This document shows, piece after piece, positions 49,651 to 59,500 of a DNA stretch of 64,000 bases. The notes under the pieces are model-generated. The model had not been told where the DNA came from. It ran no database searches and saw only the letters and a program-made list of their open reading frames with translations. Source of the stretch: an uncultured Collinsella sp. (GTDB taxonomy: Bacteria; Actinomycetota; Coriobacteriia; Coriobacteriales; Coriobacteriaceae); assembly GCA_900541875.1 (NCBI GenBank), contig UQLF01000007.1, positions 1-64,000 on the forward strand, given 5' to 3'. How positions within the stretch are numbered: the first letter of the stretch is position 1; the number at the start of each line of letters is the position of its first letter. The translations under genes and the position numbers were made by a program.

Positions 49651-51318
49651 TTAGAACAGGCCGGTGATGTTGCCGTCGTTGTCGACGTCGATGTTCTCGG
49701 CCGCGGGGACCTTGGGCAGGCCCGGCATGGTCAGAACACTGCCAGTCAGTGCGACCACAAAGTGGGCACCGGCGGAAACCTTGAGCTCGCGCACCGTAAT
49801 GCGGAAGTTCTCGGGAGCGCCCAGGGCCTTGGCGTTGTCGCTAAAGCTGTACTGCGTCTTGGCCACGCACACCGGCAGGTTGCCAAAGCCGTTCTCGCGC
49901 AGCTCGGCGAGCTGGCGCTTGGCAGCCGGCGTAAAGTCGACGCCGTCGGCGCGGTAGACCTTGGTGGCAACAGCCTCGAGGGCATCAGCGACATCAGCGC
50001 CGTCCTCATAGGCAAACTTGAGCTCGCTCGGCTGCTCAATCAGACGCATGACCTCATCGGCCAGGTCGAGCGCGCCCTCGCCGCCCTTGGCCCAGACCTC
50101 GGAAAGCTTAACGTTGACGCCGAGCTTCTGGCACTCGGACTCGATGAGCGCAAGCTCGGCCTCGGTGTCCGTCGGGAATCGGTTGATGGCGACCACGCAG
50201 GGCAGACCATAAACGTTCTGGATGTTGTCGACGTGACGCAGCAGGTTGGGCATGCCAGCCTTGAGCGCCTCGAGGTTCTCCTCGTTGAGGTCGGCCTTGG
50301 CGACGCCACCGTTGTACTTCAGCGCACGAGCGGTCGCGACGATCACGACGGCGCTGGGGCGAACGCCCGTCATGCGGCACTTGATGTCGAGGAATTTCTC
50401 GGCGCCCAAATCGGCACCGAAGCCGGCCTCGGTAATGGCGACATCGCCAAAGCGCATCGCCATACGCGTGGCCATGATAGAGTTGCAGCCGTGGGCAATG
50501 TTGGCGAAGGGACCGCCGTGGACAAACGCGGGCGTGCCCTCGAGCGTTTGCACCAGGTTGGGCTTGAGCGCGTCCTTAAGCAACGCGGCCATGGCACCCT
50601 GGGCCTTAAGGTCGCGGGCACGGACGGGCTCGCCGGCAAAGCTGTAGCCGACGACGATCTCGCCCAGGCGCTCCTTGAGGTCGCTGATGCTCGTAGACAG
50701 GCACAGGATTGCCATGACCTCGGAGGCGACGGCGATATCGAAGCCGTCCTCGCGCGGCACGCCCTGGGCCTTACCGCCAATGCCGTCGATAACGTGGCGC
50801 AGCTGACGGTCGTTCATATCGACGACGCGCTTCCAAGTGATGCGCTTAACGTCAATACCGAGCTGATTGCCCTGCTGAATATGGTTGTCGAGCATGGCGG
50901 CCAGCAGGTTATTGGCAGCACCGATAGCGTGGAAGTCGCCGGTAAAGTGCAGGTTGATATCCTCCATGGGGATGACCTGAGCCCAGCCGCCGCCGGCAGC
51001 ACCGCCCTTAACGCCAAAGACGGGGCCGAGCGAAGGCTCGCGCAGGGCCACGGCACTCTTGACGCCGCGACGACGCAGGCCATCGGCCAGACCGATGGTC
51101 GTGGTGGTCTTGCCCTCGCCCGCAGGCGTTGGGTTGATAGCGGTCACGAGGACGAGCTTGGCCTGGTGATCGGTCGGCTCGTTGAGCAGTGAATAGTCAA
51201 CCTTAGCCTTGTCGAAGCCGTACGGAATCAGGTGCTTTACGTCGACGCCGGCGTTCTTAGCCACCTCGGTAATGGGCAGCGGCGTGACGGAACGTGCGAT
51301 TTCGATGTCAGTAGGCAT
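49651..51318 (-). CDS. fhs: Formate--tetrahydrofolate ligase
   Basis: The 555-residue ligase that makes 10-formyl-THF from formate, ATP and THF. The ATP loop TPAGEGKTTTT (about residues 64-74), the folate-site loop REPSLGPVFGVKGGAAGGG and the FPTDTEAEL segment are intact. The start at 51318 follows GAAAGGACC. With FchA and FolD it forms the formate-to-methylene-THF route. Although 10 kb apart, the three enzymes fit one pathway, used here for one-carbon supply. Confidence 0.97.
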   Translation of the reverse strand: MPTDIEIARSVTPLPITEVAKNAGVDVKHLIPYGFDKAKVDYSLLNEPTDHQAKLVLVTAINPTPAGEGKTTTTIGLADGLRRRGVKSAVALREPSLGPVFGVKGGAAGGGWAQVIPMEDINLHFTGDFHAIGAANNLLAAMLDNHIQQGNQLGIDVKRITWKRVVDMNDRQLRHVIDGIGGKAQGVPREDGFDIAVASEVMAILCLSTSISDLKERLGEIVVGYSFAGEPVRARDLKAQGAMAALLKDALKPNLVQTLEGTPAFVHGGPFANIAHGCNSIMATRMAMRFGDVAITEAGFGADLGAEKFLDIKCRMTGVRPSAVVIVATARALKYNGGVAKADLNEENLEALKAGMPNLLRHVDNIQNVYGLPCVVAINRFPTDTEAELALIESECQKLGVNVKLSEVWAKGGEGALDLADEVMRLIEQPSELKFAYEDGADVADALEAVATKVYRADGVDFTPAAKRQLAELRENGFGNLPVCVAKTQYSFSDNAKALGAPENFRITVRELKVSAGAHFVVALTGSVLTMPGLPKVPAAENIDVDNDGNITGLF

Positions 51319-51462
51319 GGGCGGTCCTTTCGTTACCGAATGAGAAAAAGACCAATTCAGCATAGCACGGGCGCGCAATAGTAAAACGCCCATAACCGAT
51401 GAACGGCGATATGTTTACCCGATGCCCAGCGATAGCCCAACAGCCCGCCAAAACAAAGCGCC

Positions 51463-52530
51463 CTAAACGGTAGGTTCAATCCCCAGGTGCTCAAAGGTGC
51501 GAAGGGTTGCCTGACGGCCCTGCGGCGTACGAATCATCAACCCGCATTGCAGCAAATAGGGCTCATAGACATCCTCGAGCGTGCCCGGGTCCTCGCCCAC
51601 CGCGCTGGCAAGGGTCGTAAGTCCCACGGCACGACCGGAGAACGTCTTGGCGAGCGTCTCCAAAATGCGAATATCCATCCAGTCCAGACCGAGCTCGTCG
51701 ATCTCGAAGAACTCGAGTGCCTGACGGCAGATATCGAGCTCAATGGGACCGTTGCCGCGCACCTGCGCATAGTCGCGCACGCGCTTGAGCAGGCGGTTGG
51801 CAAGACGCGGCGTGCCGCGCGAACGCGAGCCGATCTCGAGTGCACTGGGATGGTCGATCGTCACGCCCAGGATAGTCGCCGAGCGCGTCACAATCTGCGC
51901 GAGCTCCTCGACCGTGTAGTAATCCAGGCGATACGAAATGCCAAAGCGGTCGCGCAACGGGCCGGTCAACATGCCTGAGCGGGTCGTTGCCGCTACCAGC
52001 GTAAACTTAGGAATATCCAGGCGAATCGAGCGCGCCGCCGGACCCTTGCCGATCACGATATCGAGCGCAAAGTCCTCCATCGCGGGGTACAGGACCTCCT
52101 CGACCGAACGGTTGAGGCGGTGGATCTCGTCGATAAACAGCACATCACCCGGCTGCAAGTTAGTAAGGATGGCCGCCAGGTCGCCCGTGCGCGCGATGGC
52201 GGGGCCACTCGTGGTCTTGATCTGAGCGCCCAGCTCGTTGGCGATAACGGTGGCCAGCGTGGTCTTGCCCAGGCCCGGAGGACCCGAGAAAATCACGTGG
52301 TCGAGCGTCTCGCCACGGTTCTGCGCCGCTTCGATCAACACGCGCAGGCTCTGCTTGATGTGCTCCTGGCCGCAGTAGTCGTCCAGGCGCTGGGGGCGCA
52401 AAGTGCGGTCGACATCGAGGTCCTCGGCCGTCAGCTCCGAGCCCACCATGCGCTCGCCGTGCGCCATGGATGCCGCCGGCGAGTTACCGGGCGTCGCCCA
52501 CAGGTCCTGAGAGTCATCGGCTTCCCACAT
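51463..52530 (-). CDS. ruvB: Holliday junction helicase RuvB
   Basis: 355-residue AAA+ motor of the RuvABC resolvasome. Walker A GPPGLGKTT, Walker B VLFIDEIHR, sensor I ATTRSG and arginine finger (RDRFG) are all intact. A C-terminal winged helix (EDVYEPYLLQCGLM) binds DNA. The ATG at 52530 overlaps the ruvA stop (TGATG), so translation is coupled. Confidence 0.98.
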   Translation of the reverse strand: MWEADDSQDLWATPGNSPAASMAHGERMVGSELTAEDLDVDRTLRPQRLDDYCGQEHIKQSLRVLIEAAQNRGETLDHVIFSGPPGLGKTTLATVIANELGAQIKTTSGPAIARTGDLAAILTNLQPGDVLFIDEIHRLNRSVEEVLYPAMEDFALDIVIGKGPAARSIRLDIPKFTLVAATTRSGMLTGPLRDRFGISYRLDYYTVEELAQIVTRSATILGVTIDHPSALEIGSRSRGTPRLANRLLKRVRDYAQVRGNGPIELDICRQALEFFEIDELGLDWMDIRILETLAKTFSGRAVGLTTLASAVGEDPGTLEDVYEPYLLQCGLMIRTPQGRQATLRTFEHLGIEPTV

Positions 52531-53150
52531 CACGCATCCATTCCGAGTCGCTTAAGCGCCGCGCCGAGCAGATCCTCGACACGCATATTCTGCCCATCAT
52601 ACCCGCTCAGGGCAACATCGGTCTCCTGCGGGCTAAAGCCCATGGAAAGGAGCGCCGCACGGGCATCATCGATGGCCGAGGGAGCAGCAGCGGGCACGGG
52701 CATCGCAACCTGGCCGGGAATCACGTCGACCGGCACAAAGCCCTTATCCTTGGCAAAGGTGCTCTTGAGTTCCAGGATCAGGCGCTGAGCTGTCTTTTTG
52801 CCCACACCGGGTACCTTGGCCATGCCCTTGTCGTCCTCGGCCATCACCAGCGAATACAGCTGCCCCACGGTATAGGTGGAAAGCACGGCAAGCGCCAGGC
52901 GCGGGCCAACGCCCGAAACGGACACGAGCCGGTCGAACATCGTGCGCTCATCCTTTGAGGAAAAACCGAAAAGTGTCATGGCGTCCTCGCGCACCTGCAT
53001 GCGCGTGTAGAGGCGGACCTCGCCGCCGGGCGTCGGCAACGTGACCGCAGTGCTGCCCGAGATGCCGAGCTCAAAGCCAACGCCCGATACATCGACGACA
53101 GCCGAGCTCATCGTGGCCTCGACAAGCGTTCCGTGGAGCTGGGAGATCAT
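52530..53150 (-). CDS. ruvA: Holliday junction protein RuvA
   Basis: 206-residue tetrameric junction-binding protein. N-terminal OB fold (MISQLHGTLVEA start), HhH motifs (VSGVGPRLALAVLS and VPGVGKKTAQRLI) and a C-terminal domain III (RAALLSMGFSPQETDVAL) that contacts RuvB. Start and stop overlap with ruvC and ruvB respectively (TGATG at each end). Confidence 0.98.
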   Translation of the reverse strand: MISQLHGTLVEATMSSAVVDVSGVGFELGISGSTAVTLPTPGGEVRLYTRMQVREDAMTLFGFSSKDERTMFDRLVSVSGVGPRLALAVLSTYTVGQLYSLVMAEDDKGMAKVPGVGKKTAQRLILELKSTFAKDKGFVPVDVIPGQVAMPVPAAAPSAIDDARAALLSMGFSPQETDVALSGYDGQNMRVEDLLGAALKRLGMDA

Positions 53151-53671
53151 CAGTATCCGGTTCCTCTCTGTTGATAGAACTCGCCACCGGTGAGGGCGCG
53201 GGTGCGGCTGAGGTTTACGTGGCAGATGGCGCAGGCCAGGGCATCGGCGGCATGGTCGGGATGCGGGTCGTGGTCGAGCTGTGTTAGAGTGCGTACCATG
53301 TAGGCGACCTGCCGCTTGTCCGCGGCGCCGGTGCCCACCACAGCCTGTTTGATCTGCATGGGCGTGTACTCGCCAATCTCGAGCGCGCATTCCGAAAGCG
53401 CTACGAGTGCAGCACCGCGGGCATGCGCCGTGGGGATGGCCGAACGAACGTTGGCGCCAAAGTAGATACTCTCGACAGCAGCCGTGTCGGGTCGATAACG
53501 CTCGACGACATCCTTAAGGTCACGGGCGATATGCGACAGGCGCACCGCGAGCGGACTTCCGGCACTGGTCTCGATGCAGCCATAGGCACGGCAGCGAACC
53601 TCGCCGCGCCGCTCCTCGATAATCCCCCAACCCGTATGGGCCAAACCGGGGTCGATGCCCAAGATAACCAA
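53150..53671 (-). CDS. ruvC: Holliday junction resolvase RuvC
   Basis: 173-residue resolvase with the RNase H-like fold. Catalytic carboxylates are Asp7 (ILGIDPG region), Glu in AVESIYF and Asp in DHAADALA. TTG at 53671 has GGGGAGG five bases upstream and gives the usual length; a GTG upstream adds residues with no homology. First gene of ruvCAB. Confidence 0.96.
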   Translation of the reverse strand: MVILGIDPGLAHTGWGIIEERRGEVRCRAYGCIETSAGSPLAVRLSHIARDLKDVVERYRPDTAAVESIYFGANVRSAIPTAHARGAALVALSECALEIGEYTPMQIKQAVVGTGAADKRQVAYMVRTLTQLDHDPHPDHAADALACAICHVNLSRTRALTGGEFYQQRGTGY

Positions 53672-53789
53672 GCCAACCTCCCCTCGCCACAAGCACAGCG
53701 CAAGACAAGGCCCCGCGCATCATTCACGAACGTCTGTTCTAGAATAACACAACAGCGACCGCATCTAGCAAGCAAGGTTGAACCATAGG
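53672..53789. other. Upstream region of ruvC
   Basis: Promoter region of ruvCAB, minus strand; no repeat or RNA recognised. With family A copy 3 this is a 294-base gap. Confidence 0.5.
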
Positions 53790-53948
53790 TTGAGCATAAG
53801 TCAGCGAGCGAGTCCCTGCCGTGGCAAGGTGTCGCGAAAGAGGAGCGCCGCGTACTTTTGTACGCAAGCGACGGTTTGAGCGGCAGATTGCCCGGCAGGG
53901 GCTCGCGCAGCGTCGACTCGTTACGCGGTTTGGTGAAACCGCGTAACC
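53790..53948. repeat. Family A structured element, copy 3 (3' side of the NadE-like gene)
   Basis: The most diverged copy. It keeps GTCAGCGAGCG, CAAGGTG, CAGATTG, CGCAGCGTCGA and the terminal hairpin, here GTTACGCGGTTT-ggtg-AAACCGCGTAAC (53920-53931 with 53936-53947). Helices are 53811-53821 with 53893-53903, GTCGC (53831-53835) with GCGAC (53868-53872), and GCGTAC-tttt-GTACGC (53850-53865). The paired bases differ from copies 1 and 2 while pairing is preserved. Confidence 0.8.
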
Positions 53949-53965
53949 TTGGCCCTATCCCCAGT

Positions 53966-55951
53966 TTAGTTCTGCGAGAAAAAGGGGAACTGCCTCGGAT
54001 CTACTGGCGGGTGCGGCATCGGGCCACCCTGGGGACTACCTTGCGAGCCGCCCTGACCGCCCATCATCTTATCGATGGCGTCCTGAACCTCGCCCTCGAA
54101 CTTTTTCATTCCCTCGTGTAAACGACGCTGACCGTCCTCAGAGCGCAGCTCCTCCATCTGCTCGGGCGAAATGCCCAACAGGTCACCCAATATGCCCATC
54201 ATCTCGCCACGCATGCGCTCGCTTGTATCCTCGTCGGCAAAGCGGTTCACCTCGGCGCGCGCCAGCGCATCGACCGTCATGCGTTCCTTGCCGCTCAGCC
54301 CCAGGTCGGACCACGCGAGCATGTACGGCCAGGCGCGCTCAACAAACGAACGGGCCGAGACGATCGGCGCCGTCGGCAGCATGCGGCGGGCGGCCTCGCC
54401 CTGACGCACGAGCATCAGCAGCAGCGAGCAAGCCTCGGGCTTGCCGGCGGCCATCGGGATGTCGTCGAAAGCTCGATTGCGGTCCACGTGCGCCTCGAGC
54501 GCGCCATCGACCTCACCCGGCTCAAGCCCGCCGAGCAGCTGTGCCGCGCGGTCGAGCATATCGACCGGACCGTCGAGCGTCGAGAGCGCCTGCGCCAGCA
54601 CGCGCTCCATACAATCTTCCACCGCGTTGAGCGTCACGAGCTCTTGGGGCACCACGGCAGACGTGCGGTTGCGCACACGCGCCACAAACTCAAGCGTCGA
54701 CAGGTACACATCGCCAAAGGGCGCAAAGTCGCCCTGGTAACCGCCGCAAAGCGCCGGCGCCGCCAGCGCATACTCGGTTTTGGACAGCGGGCTCAGCGCC
54801 ATCGCACCCAGCTCGAGCGCCGTGTCCTCCAGCATGAGGCCCAGCGTGCGCGAGCGCAGACGCTCGGCATCGCCCGCCGACACGTCGCGATCGAGCACAC
54901 GCGCCGCATCCGGTGCATCGCGCTCGACAGTGCGAATGTGCAGACGCTCGGCAATGGCGCGGACGGCGGCACAGCGGGCAGCCTCGGCCTCCTCCTGCGC
55001 CGGCGTAAAGATACGGTTGCGCCCCAGCACCAGGCCAATTACGTTACGCGGACCCAGAGCGTCAACGGCCAGCGCCGCCAGCAGGGATGACGGCAGGTCA
55101 CCCTCGAGTGCCACCACAGCACGCGACGCACCGTGGGCCCGAGCGTTGTCGCGCACGGCGAGCACCAGCGCCTGCCACAACCACTCCTCGGAACGGAACT
55201 CGGGCAGTTCGTGATCTTCCAGGGCATCGAGCATCACGCCGCGCTGAATCTCCTGAACCAGCAGGCTCTCCTCAAAACACGGCGCCTGGGCCACCACGCG
55301 ACCGCAGTCGTCGAGCACAAACGAACCGCCGGTATACACCGACTCGTCATAGGCACCGACCGGCGCCATGCAGGCAAACCACACGCTGCGCTTGGATGCG
55401 ATCTTGCGGTAGGCGCCGCTGCGAACGGCGGCAATGGCGGCAGTCTCGCGGTCGGTCATGTCAAACGCGTTGAATTGGAAATACGCGATGAGGTCGACGC
55501 CGGTCGGCAACATCTCGAGCTCGCGGTCCAAGTCAAAAATCACGGCGATGCGCACGCCGTCCACGTCGAACACCGGCGGCGCCCAACGCGTGTCGTTGTT
55601 CTCGCCACGCTGCAGGGCAATGCTCGAACGCGCCGGCACCACATGACCGTCCTTGAGCATCATGTAGTCGAGCAGCGGTTGGCCCTCAAACGAAACCGCC
55701 GCGGGCACGATGCAGATCATGTCAAGCTCCTGGATACGCTCGGCGACACCAGTCAAACCGGCAAGCACGTCGTGCTCAAAGTCGGCAGCGCCCACCAGGC
55801 CACCGGGCATGGCGCCCATAAAGAGCGGAGCCGGAACGCACAGCACGCGCGCCCCGCGCTCGTGGGCCAGACGAGCCTGGTCCTCGATGCGGCCGCAAAT
55901 GCCCTCAACATCCCCAAGGCGCATATCGATCTGTGCAAGCGCGAGCTTCAT
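53966..55951 (-). CDS. Degenerate NAD-synthetase (NadE-like) protein, likely pseudoenzyme
   Basis: 661 residues. Layout matches glutamine-dependent NAD synthetase: N-terminal nitrilase-like domain (1-265), then NAD-synthase-like domain (about 275-500), plus a helical C-terminal region and a disordered Gly/Pro/Gln tail. Active sites look lost: the nitrilase Cys of ICEDLW is VIFDLD, the PEL Glu is PAP, and the synthase ATP loop SGGLDS is EGDLPSS. It probably cannot make NAD and may be a regulator or scaffold. The start at 55951 has AAAGGGC. A family A element follows its stop. Confidence 0.85.
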   Translation of the reverse strand: MKLALAQIDMRLGDVEGICGRIEDQARLAHERGARVLCVPAPLFMGAMPGGLVGAADFEHDVLAGLTGVAERIQELDMICIVPAAVSFEGQPLLDYMMLKDGHVVPARSSIALQRGENNDTRWAPPVFDVDGVRIAVIFDLDRELEMLPTGVDLIAYFQFNAFDMTDRETAAIAAVRSGAYRKIASKRSVWFACMAPVGAYDESVYTGGSFVLDDCGRVVAQAPCFEESLLVQEIQRGVMLDALEDHELPEFRSEEWLWQALVLAVRDNARAHGASRAVVALEGDLPSSLLAALAVDALGPRNVIGLVLGRNRIFTPAQEEAEAARCAAVRAIAERLHIRTVERDAPDAARVLDRDVSAGDAERLRSRTLGLMLEDTALELGAMALSPLSKTEYALAAPALCGGYQGDFAPFGDVYLSTLEFVARVRNRTSAVVPQELVTLNAVEDCMERVLAQALSTLDGPVDMLDRAAQLLGGLEPGEVDGALEAHVDRNRAFDDIPMAAGKPEACSLLLMLVRQGEAARRMLPTAPIVSARSFVERAWPYMLAWSDLGLSGKERMTVDALARAEVNRFADEDTSERMRGEMMGILGDLLGISPEQMEELRSEDGQRRLHEGMKKFEGEVQDAIDKMMGGQGGSQGSPQGGPMPHPPVDPRQFPFFSQN

Positions 55952-55987
55952 GGCTCAGCCCTTTCCGTCGTAAACCATCGAAATCGT

Positions 55988-56023
55988 AGTAAAAGCGCCG
56001 ACCGCATAATGCAGCCGGCGCTT
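55988..56023 (-). terminator. Terminator of the superoxide reductase gene
   Basis: AAGCGCCG (55993-56000) and CGGCGCTT (56016-56023) pair on the minus strand, followed by TTTT. Confidence 0.85.
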
Positions 56024-56068
56024 GCATGTGCATATGCTAGCTATGATACCCCGAGCGGGGGCGCGCTC

Positions 56069-56431
56069 CTAGAATGTCGCGGACCACAGCCCGTGCAGGT
56101 TGCAGTAGGCATAGACGGTACCGGTCTTGGAGCCGCCCGCGAAAAACGTCGCGGGTTTCATGCCGGGCTCAAGGTAATGGACCTCTAAGCGGCCCTCGGC
56201 CTCAAGGGCGATCCACTCAATGTAGTGCTCGGGCAGGCTGGGGTGCTCGACCGAGCCAACGCGGGCGCGAATCACGTGACCGTCGCGCTCGGTCTCGACA
56301 ACAGGCACGTGCTTCTCATGCGCCGCGTCCTCAGTGTTTGCGGTCAGCTCCGTGCAACCGGCAGGGGTCGCAACGCCGTCGCCAAGGGCAGCGATGAGCT
56401 TACCGTCGGGGTCCTTAAAGAATTTCGCCAT
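56069..56431 (-). CDS. Superoxide reductase (desulfoferrodoxin family, single-centre)
   Basis: 120 residues. It reduces superoxide to hydrogen peroxide at a His4-Cys iron site, typical of anaerobes. Ligands and the proton-donating Glu-Lys lie in AHEKHVPVV (Glu, Lys, His), HPSLPEHYIEW (His) and YCNLHGLW (Cys and His). The N-terminal 35 residues resemble the rubredoxin-like centre I domain, but only one Cys remains, so centre I is lost. The ATG at 56431 follows AAAGGAG. Confidence 0.93.
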   Translation of the reverse strand: MAKFFKDPDGKLIAALGDGVATPAGCTELTANTEDAAHEKHVPVVETERDGHVIRARVGSVEHPSLPEHYIEWIALEAEGRLEVHYLEPGMKPATFFAGGSKTGTVYAYCNLHGLWSATF

Positions 56432-56596
56432 GATGTTCTCCTTTGCTGATGTGCCAATGTTCTTGATGGTTCTTATGCCCAAAGGCAGACAAACCATCCA
56501 CGGCATTGCAAATGAACACATAACGGATCAGGCAAGCGGTCGGGCCAAAATGCGTCGACCGTCCTGCCCACTCCAGCAGTCCCACCCCGCGCGCGG

Positions 56597-59500
56597 CTAA
56601 CGCCCGTCGCCGCCGAGCAGCGCCAGGACATCCTCGCGCGTGAACAGTGCCGACGAGATGCCGTCGCCGCCGAGCACGCTGTTGACCAGATCGCGCTTGG
56701 ACTCCTGCATCTGCATAATGCGCTCCTCGATCGTGTCCTTGGCGATGAGCTTGTACACGGTCACGGTATGTTGCTGGCCAATACGGTGTGCACGGTCAGT
56801 CGCTTGGTCCTGCGCCGCCACGTTCCACCACGGGTCGTAGTGGATGACCACGTCGGCAGCCGTCAGGTTAAGGCCCACGCCGCCCGCCTTAAGCGAAATC
56901 AAAAAGACCGGAACCTCGCCCGCTTGGAACTGCGCGACCATCTTGGCGCGGCTCTCCTTAGACGAAGCGCCCGTGAGCTTAAGGAAGACGATGTCCTCCT
57001 TGGCCAAGCGCTTACCGATGATATCGAGCATACCCGTAAACTGGCTGAACAACAGGATGCGATGTCCGCCGTCGTGGGCGCCGTGCACGAGCTCCATGCA
57101 CGTATCGAGTTTGGCGCTCCCCGCCTTGTAATCCTCGTAGTGTAGACGCGGGTCGCAGCAGATCTGGCGCAGCTTGGTGAGCTCGGCGAGCACCTTGAGC
57201 TTGTCTTTCTTAAACTCGGATGACTCGCGGTGCTGCACCTGTTGGGCGATACGGTCCTGGTTGGCCAGGTAGAGCTTGCGCTGCTCGCCGGTGAGCTGCG
57301 CCATGACCGTATCCTCGATCTTCTCGGGCAGGTCGGCCACCACGTCTTCCTTGACACGGCGCAGCACAAACGGCGACACGAGCGCTTGCAGGCGAGCGGC
57401 ACTGTCGCCCTCGGCATGCTCGACCGGGCTTTCGAAGCGCTTTGCAAACGATTCACGCGTGCCGAGCAGGCCCGGCATTAAAAAGTCGAAGATGCTCCAG
57501 AGCTCGGATAGGCGGTTTTCGATGGGCGTGCCCGTCAGGGCAAAGCGCACGCCGGCAGGCAAGCGCTTTGCGGCGCGCGCCACCTGGGTGAGCGGGTTTT
57601 TAATGTACTGGGCCTCATCGAGCACCGCACGGGCAAAGTCCTGCTCGACGTACTCGTCGATATCGCGCCGCATAAGGTCATACGACGTCACGACCACGTT
57701 ATGCTCGGCCACGCCGGCAATCTGTACGCGACGCTGCGCCTTGGCGCCCACGATGGCGCACACATCGAGCGAGGGCGCAAAGCGCTCCAGCTCGGCAGTC
57801 CAGTTGTACACGAGTGAGGCCGGGCATACCACGAGCGTGGGCTTGGTGTCCCCCGCCTCCACGCGCGCCAGGATATGCGCGATCATCTGGAGCGTTTTGC
57901 CCAGGCCCATGTCGTCGGCCAGGATGCCGCCAAGGCCCAGGTGTTCGAGCGAGCCGAGCCACTGGTAGCCGTCGACCTGATAGCCGCGCAGTGTGGCCTT
58001 GAGCGAGACCGGCACCGTAAAGTCCATCTTGCCGAGCGTGTCCAGACGCTCGACGGTACGGCGGAACGCAGCGTCGCGATCGGCCTCAAGCGCCGGCGTG
58101 CGCGCAAGCATGCTATCGACGAACAGGGTACTCGACGCGGGGAGCGACACGCCGTCGAGCAGGTCGACAGCATCGACACCCAGGTCCTCGGCAAGGCCAA
58201 ACGCGGCGCGGGCGCCCTCGTCCAGGCGAATGATGTCGCCGGACGTAAGGCGCGCAAACGTCTGGTGGCGCTTGTACGAGTCCAGATAGATGGCAAGGTC
58301 GGCCGCCGAAAGACCGCTCGCGCCCAATTCAACATCGAGCAGGTTGCTCTTGACGGTCGCACGCACCGAAAGCTTGGGCGCGGGACGGACCGAAATCTGG
58401 CGCAGACGGTCGCTGAGCATAACCTCACCCAACTCGGACAGGGCAGACAGGCCCTCGGTCAGCAGGCAGAACAAGCTCTCGTCATCGCGTTCCTCAAACG
58501 CCAGACCGCCCTCGTAAAAGTCGAAATACAGGGCCGCCGTATCCATAACGCGAAACTCTGCCACCTCGTCGCGGGGCGGCACGCCCGGGCGCTGCTCTTC
58601 GAAGGGGCTGCCCGGAGCGCCCAGACTAAAGAGGTCTGCCGACCAGTCGCCGTAGGTAACCGTAATTTTGCAGGTCACGAGCCCATCGTCGACGCCGATT
58701 GCCATAGCAAAGCTCGGCTCGGGCGCCACGGTATCGAGCGCAGCGGGCGCGGTAAGGTCGGTATAGTCGCGCAAAATGGGCAGAGCCATACGACAGAACT
58801 CCCCCACCTGGTCGGCAGCGATATGGACTGGCGTGCGACAGGGCAGCAAGCGCGATAGGAACGGCGCCGCATGCTGGGCAAACGCCACATCGGTGCGGCG
58901 CGCACGGCGGGTGTCGACCAGATAAGCTACGTCGCCCGAAGCAAAGCAGTATGCATCGGCCGGCAGGCGCAGATCGTAGCTACCACCAGCCGCCGGCGCG
59001 ATTTTGGCGGCAAGGAGCGGTGGGCGCTTAGCGGACGCCTCGTCCTCCCCTTGCGGAGACAGCTCAACCGCCACGTCATAGGTGCGATGCGTCGTCGTCC
59101 CCCGCGACCAGGCGGGCTCAAAAGAGATGGTCTGGCCGCGCAGCAGGTCCAGCACATATACGATGCTATGCTCGGACAGCGGCAACTGACGCTCGGCGAC
59201 AAAACCGCTGCGGGCAAAGTCGTACGACGCCGAACGCGAGCTTGTGATGTCATCGAGATAGGCAACTGTCGTCAAGACAAGGCTGAGCAGCTTTGTCGAC
59301 ACATCTTCGAAGGCTTCGGGCGTATGGACAAACGTGAGCTTCTTGCCGTACGAGAAGGTGCCGCCGCGCACGTAGGCATCGGCCATGCCGTCGATATCCT
59401 TGACCACGTAGGACACCGAACCGCAGCGAATGCGGAACTCGAGCGCCCAGCTAAAGCGGTCGGCGAACAGCGGATTGTAGTACGGCACCAACGAGGGCTC

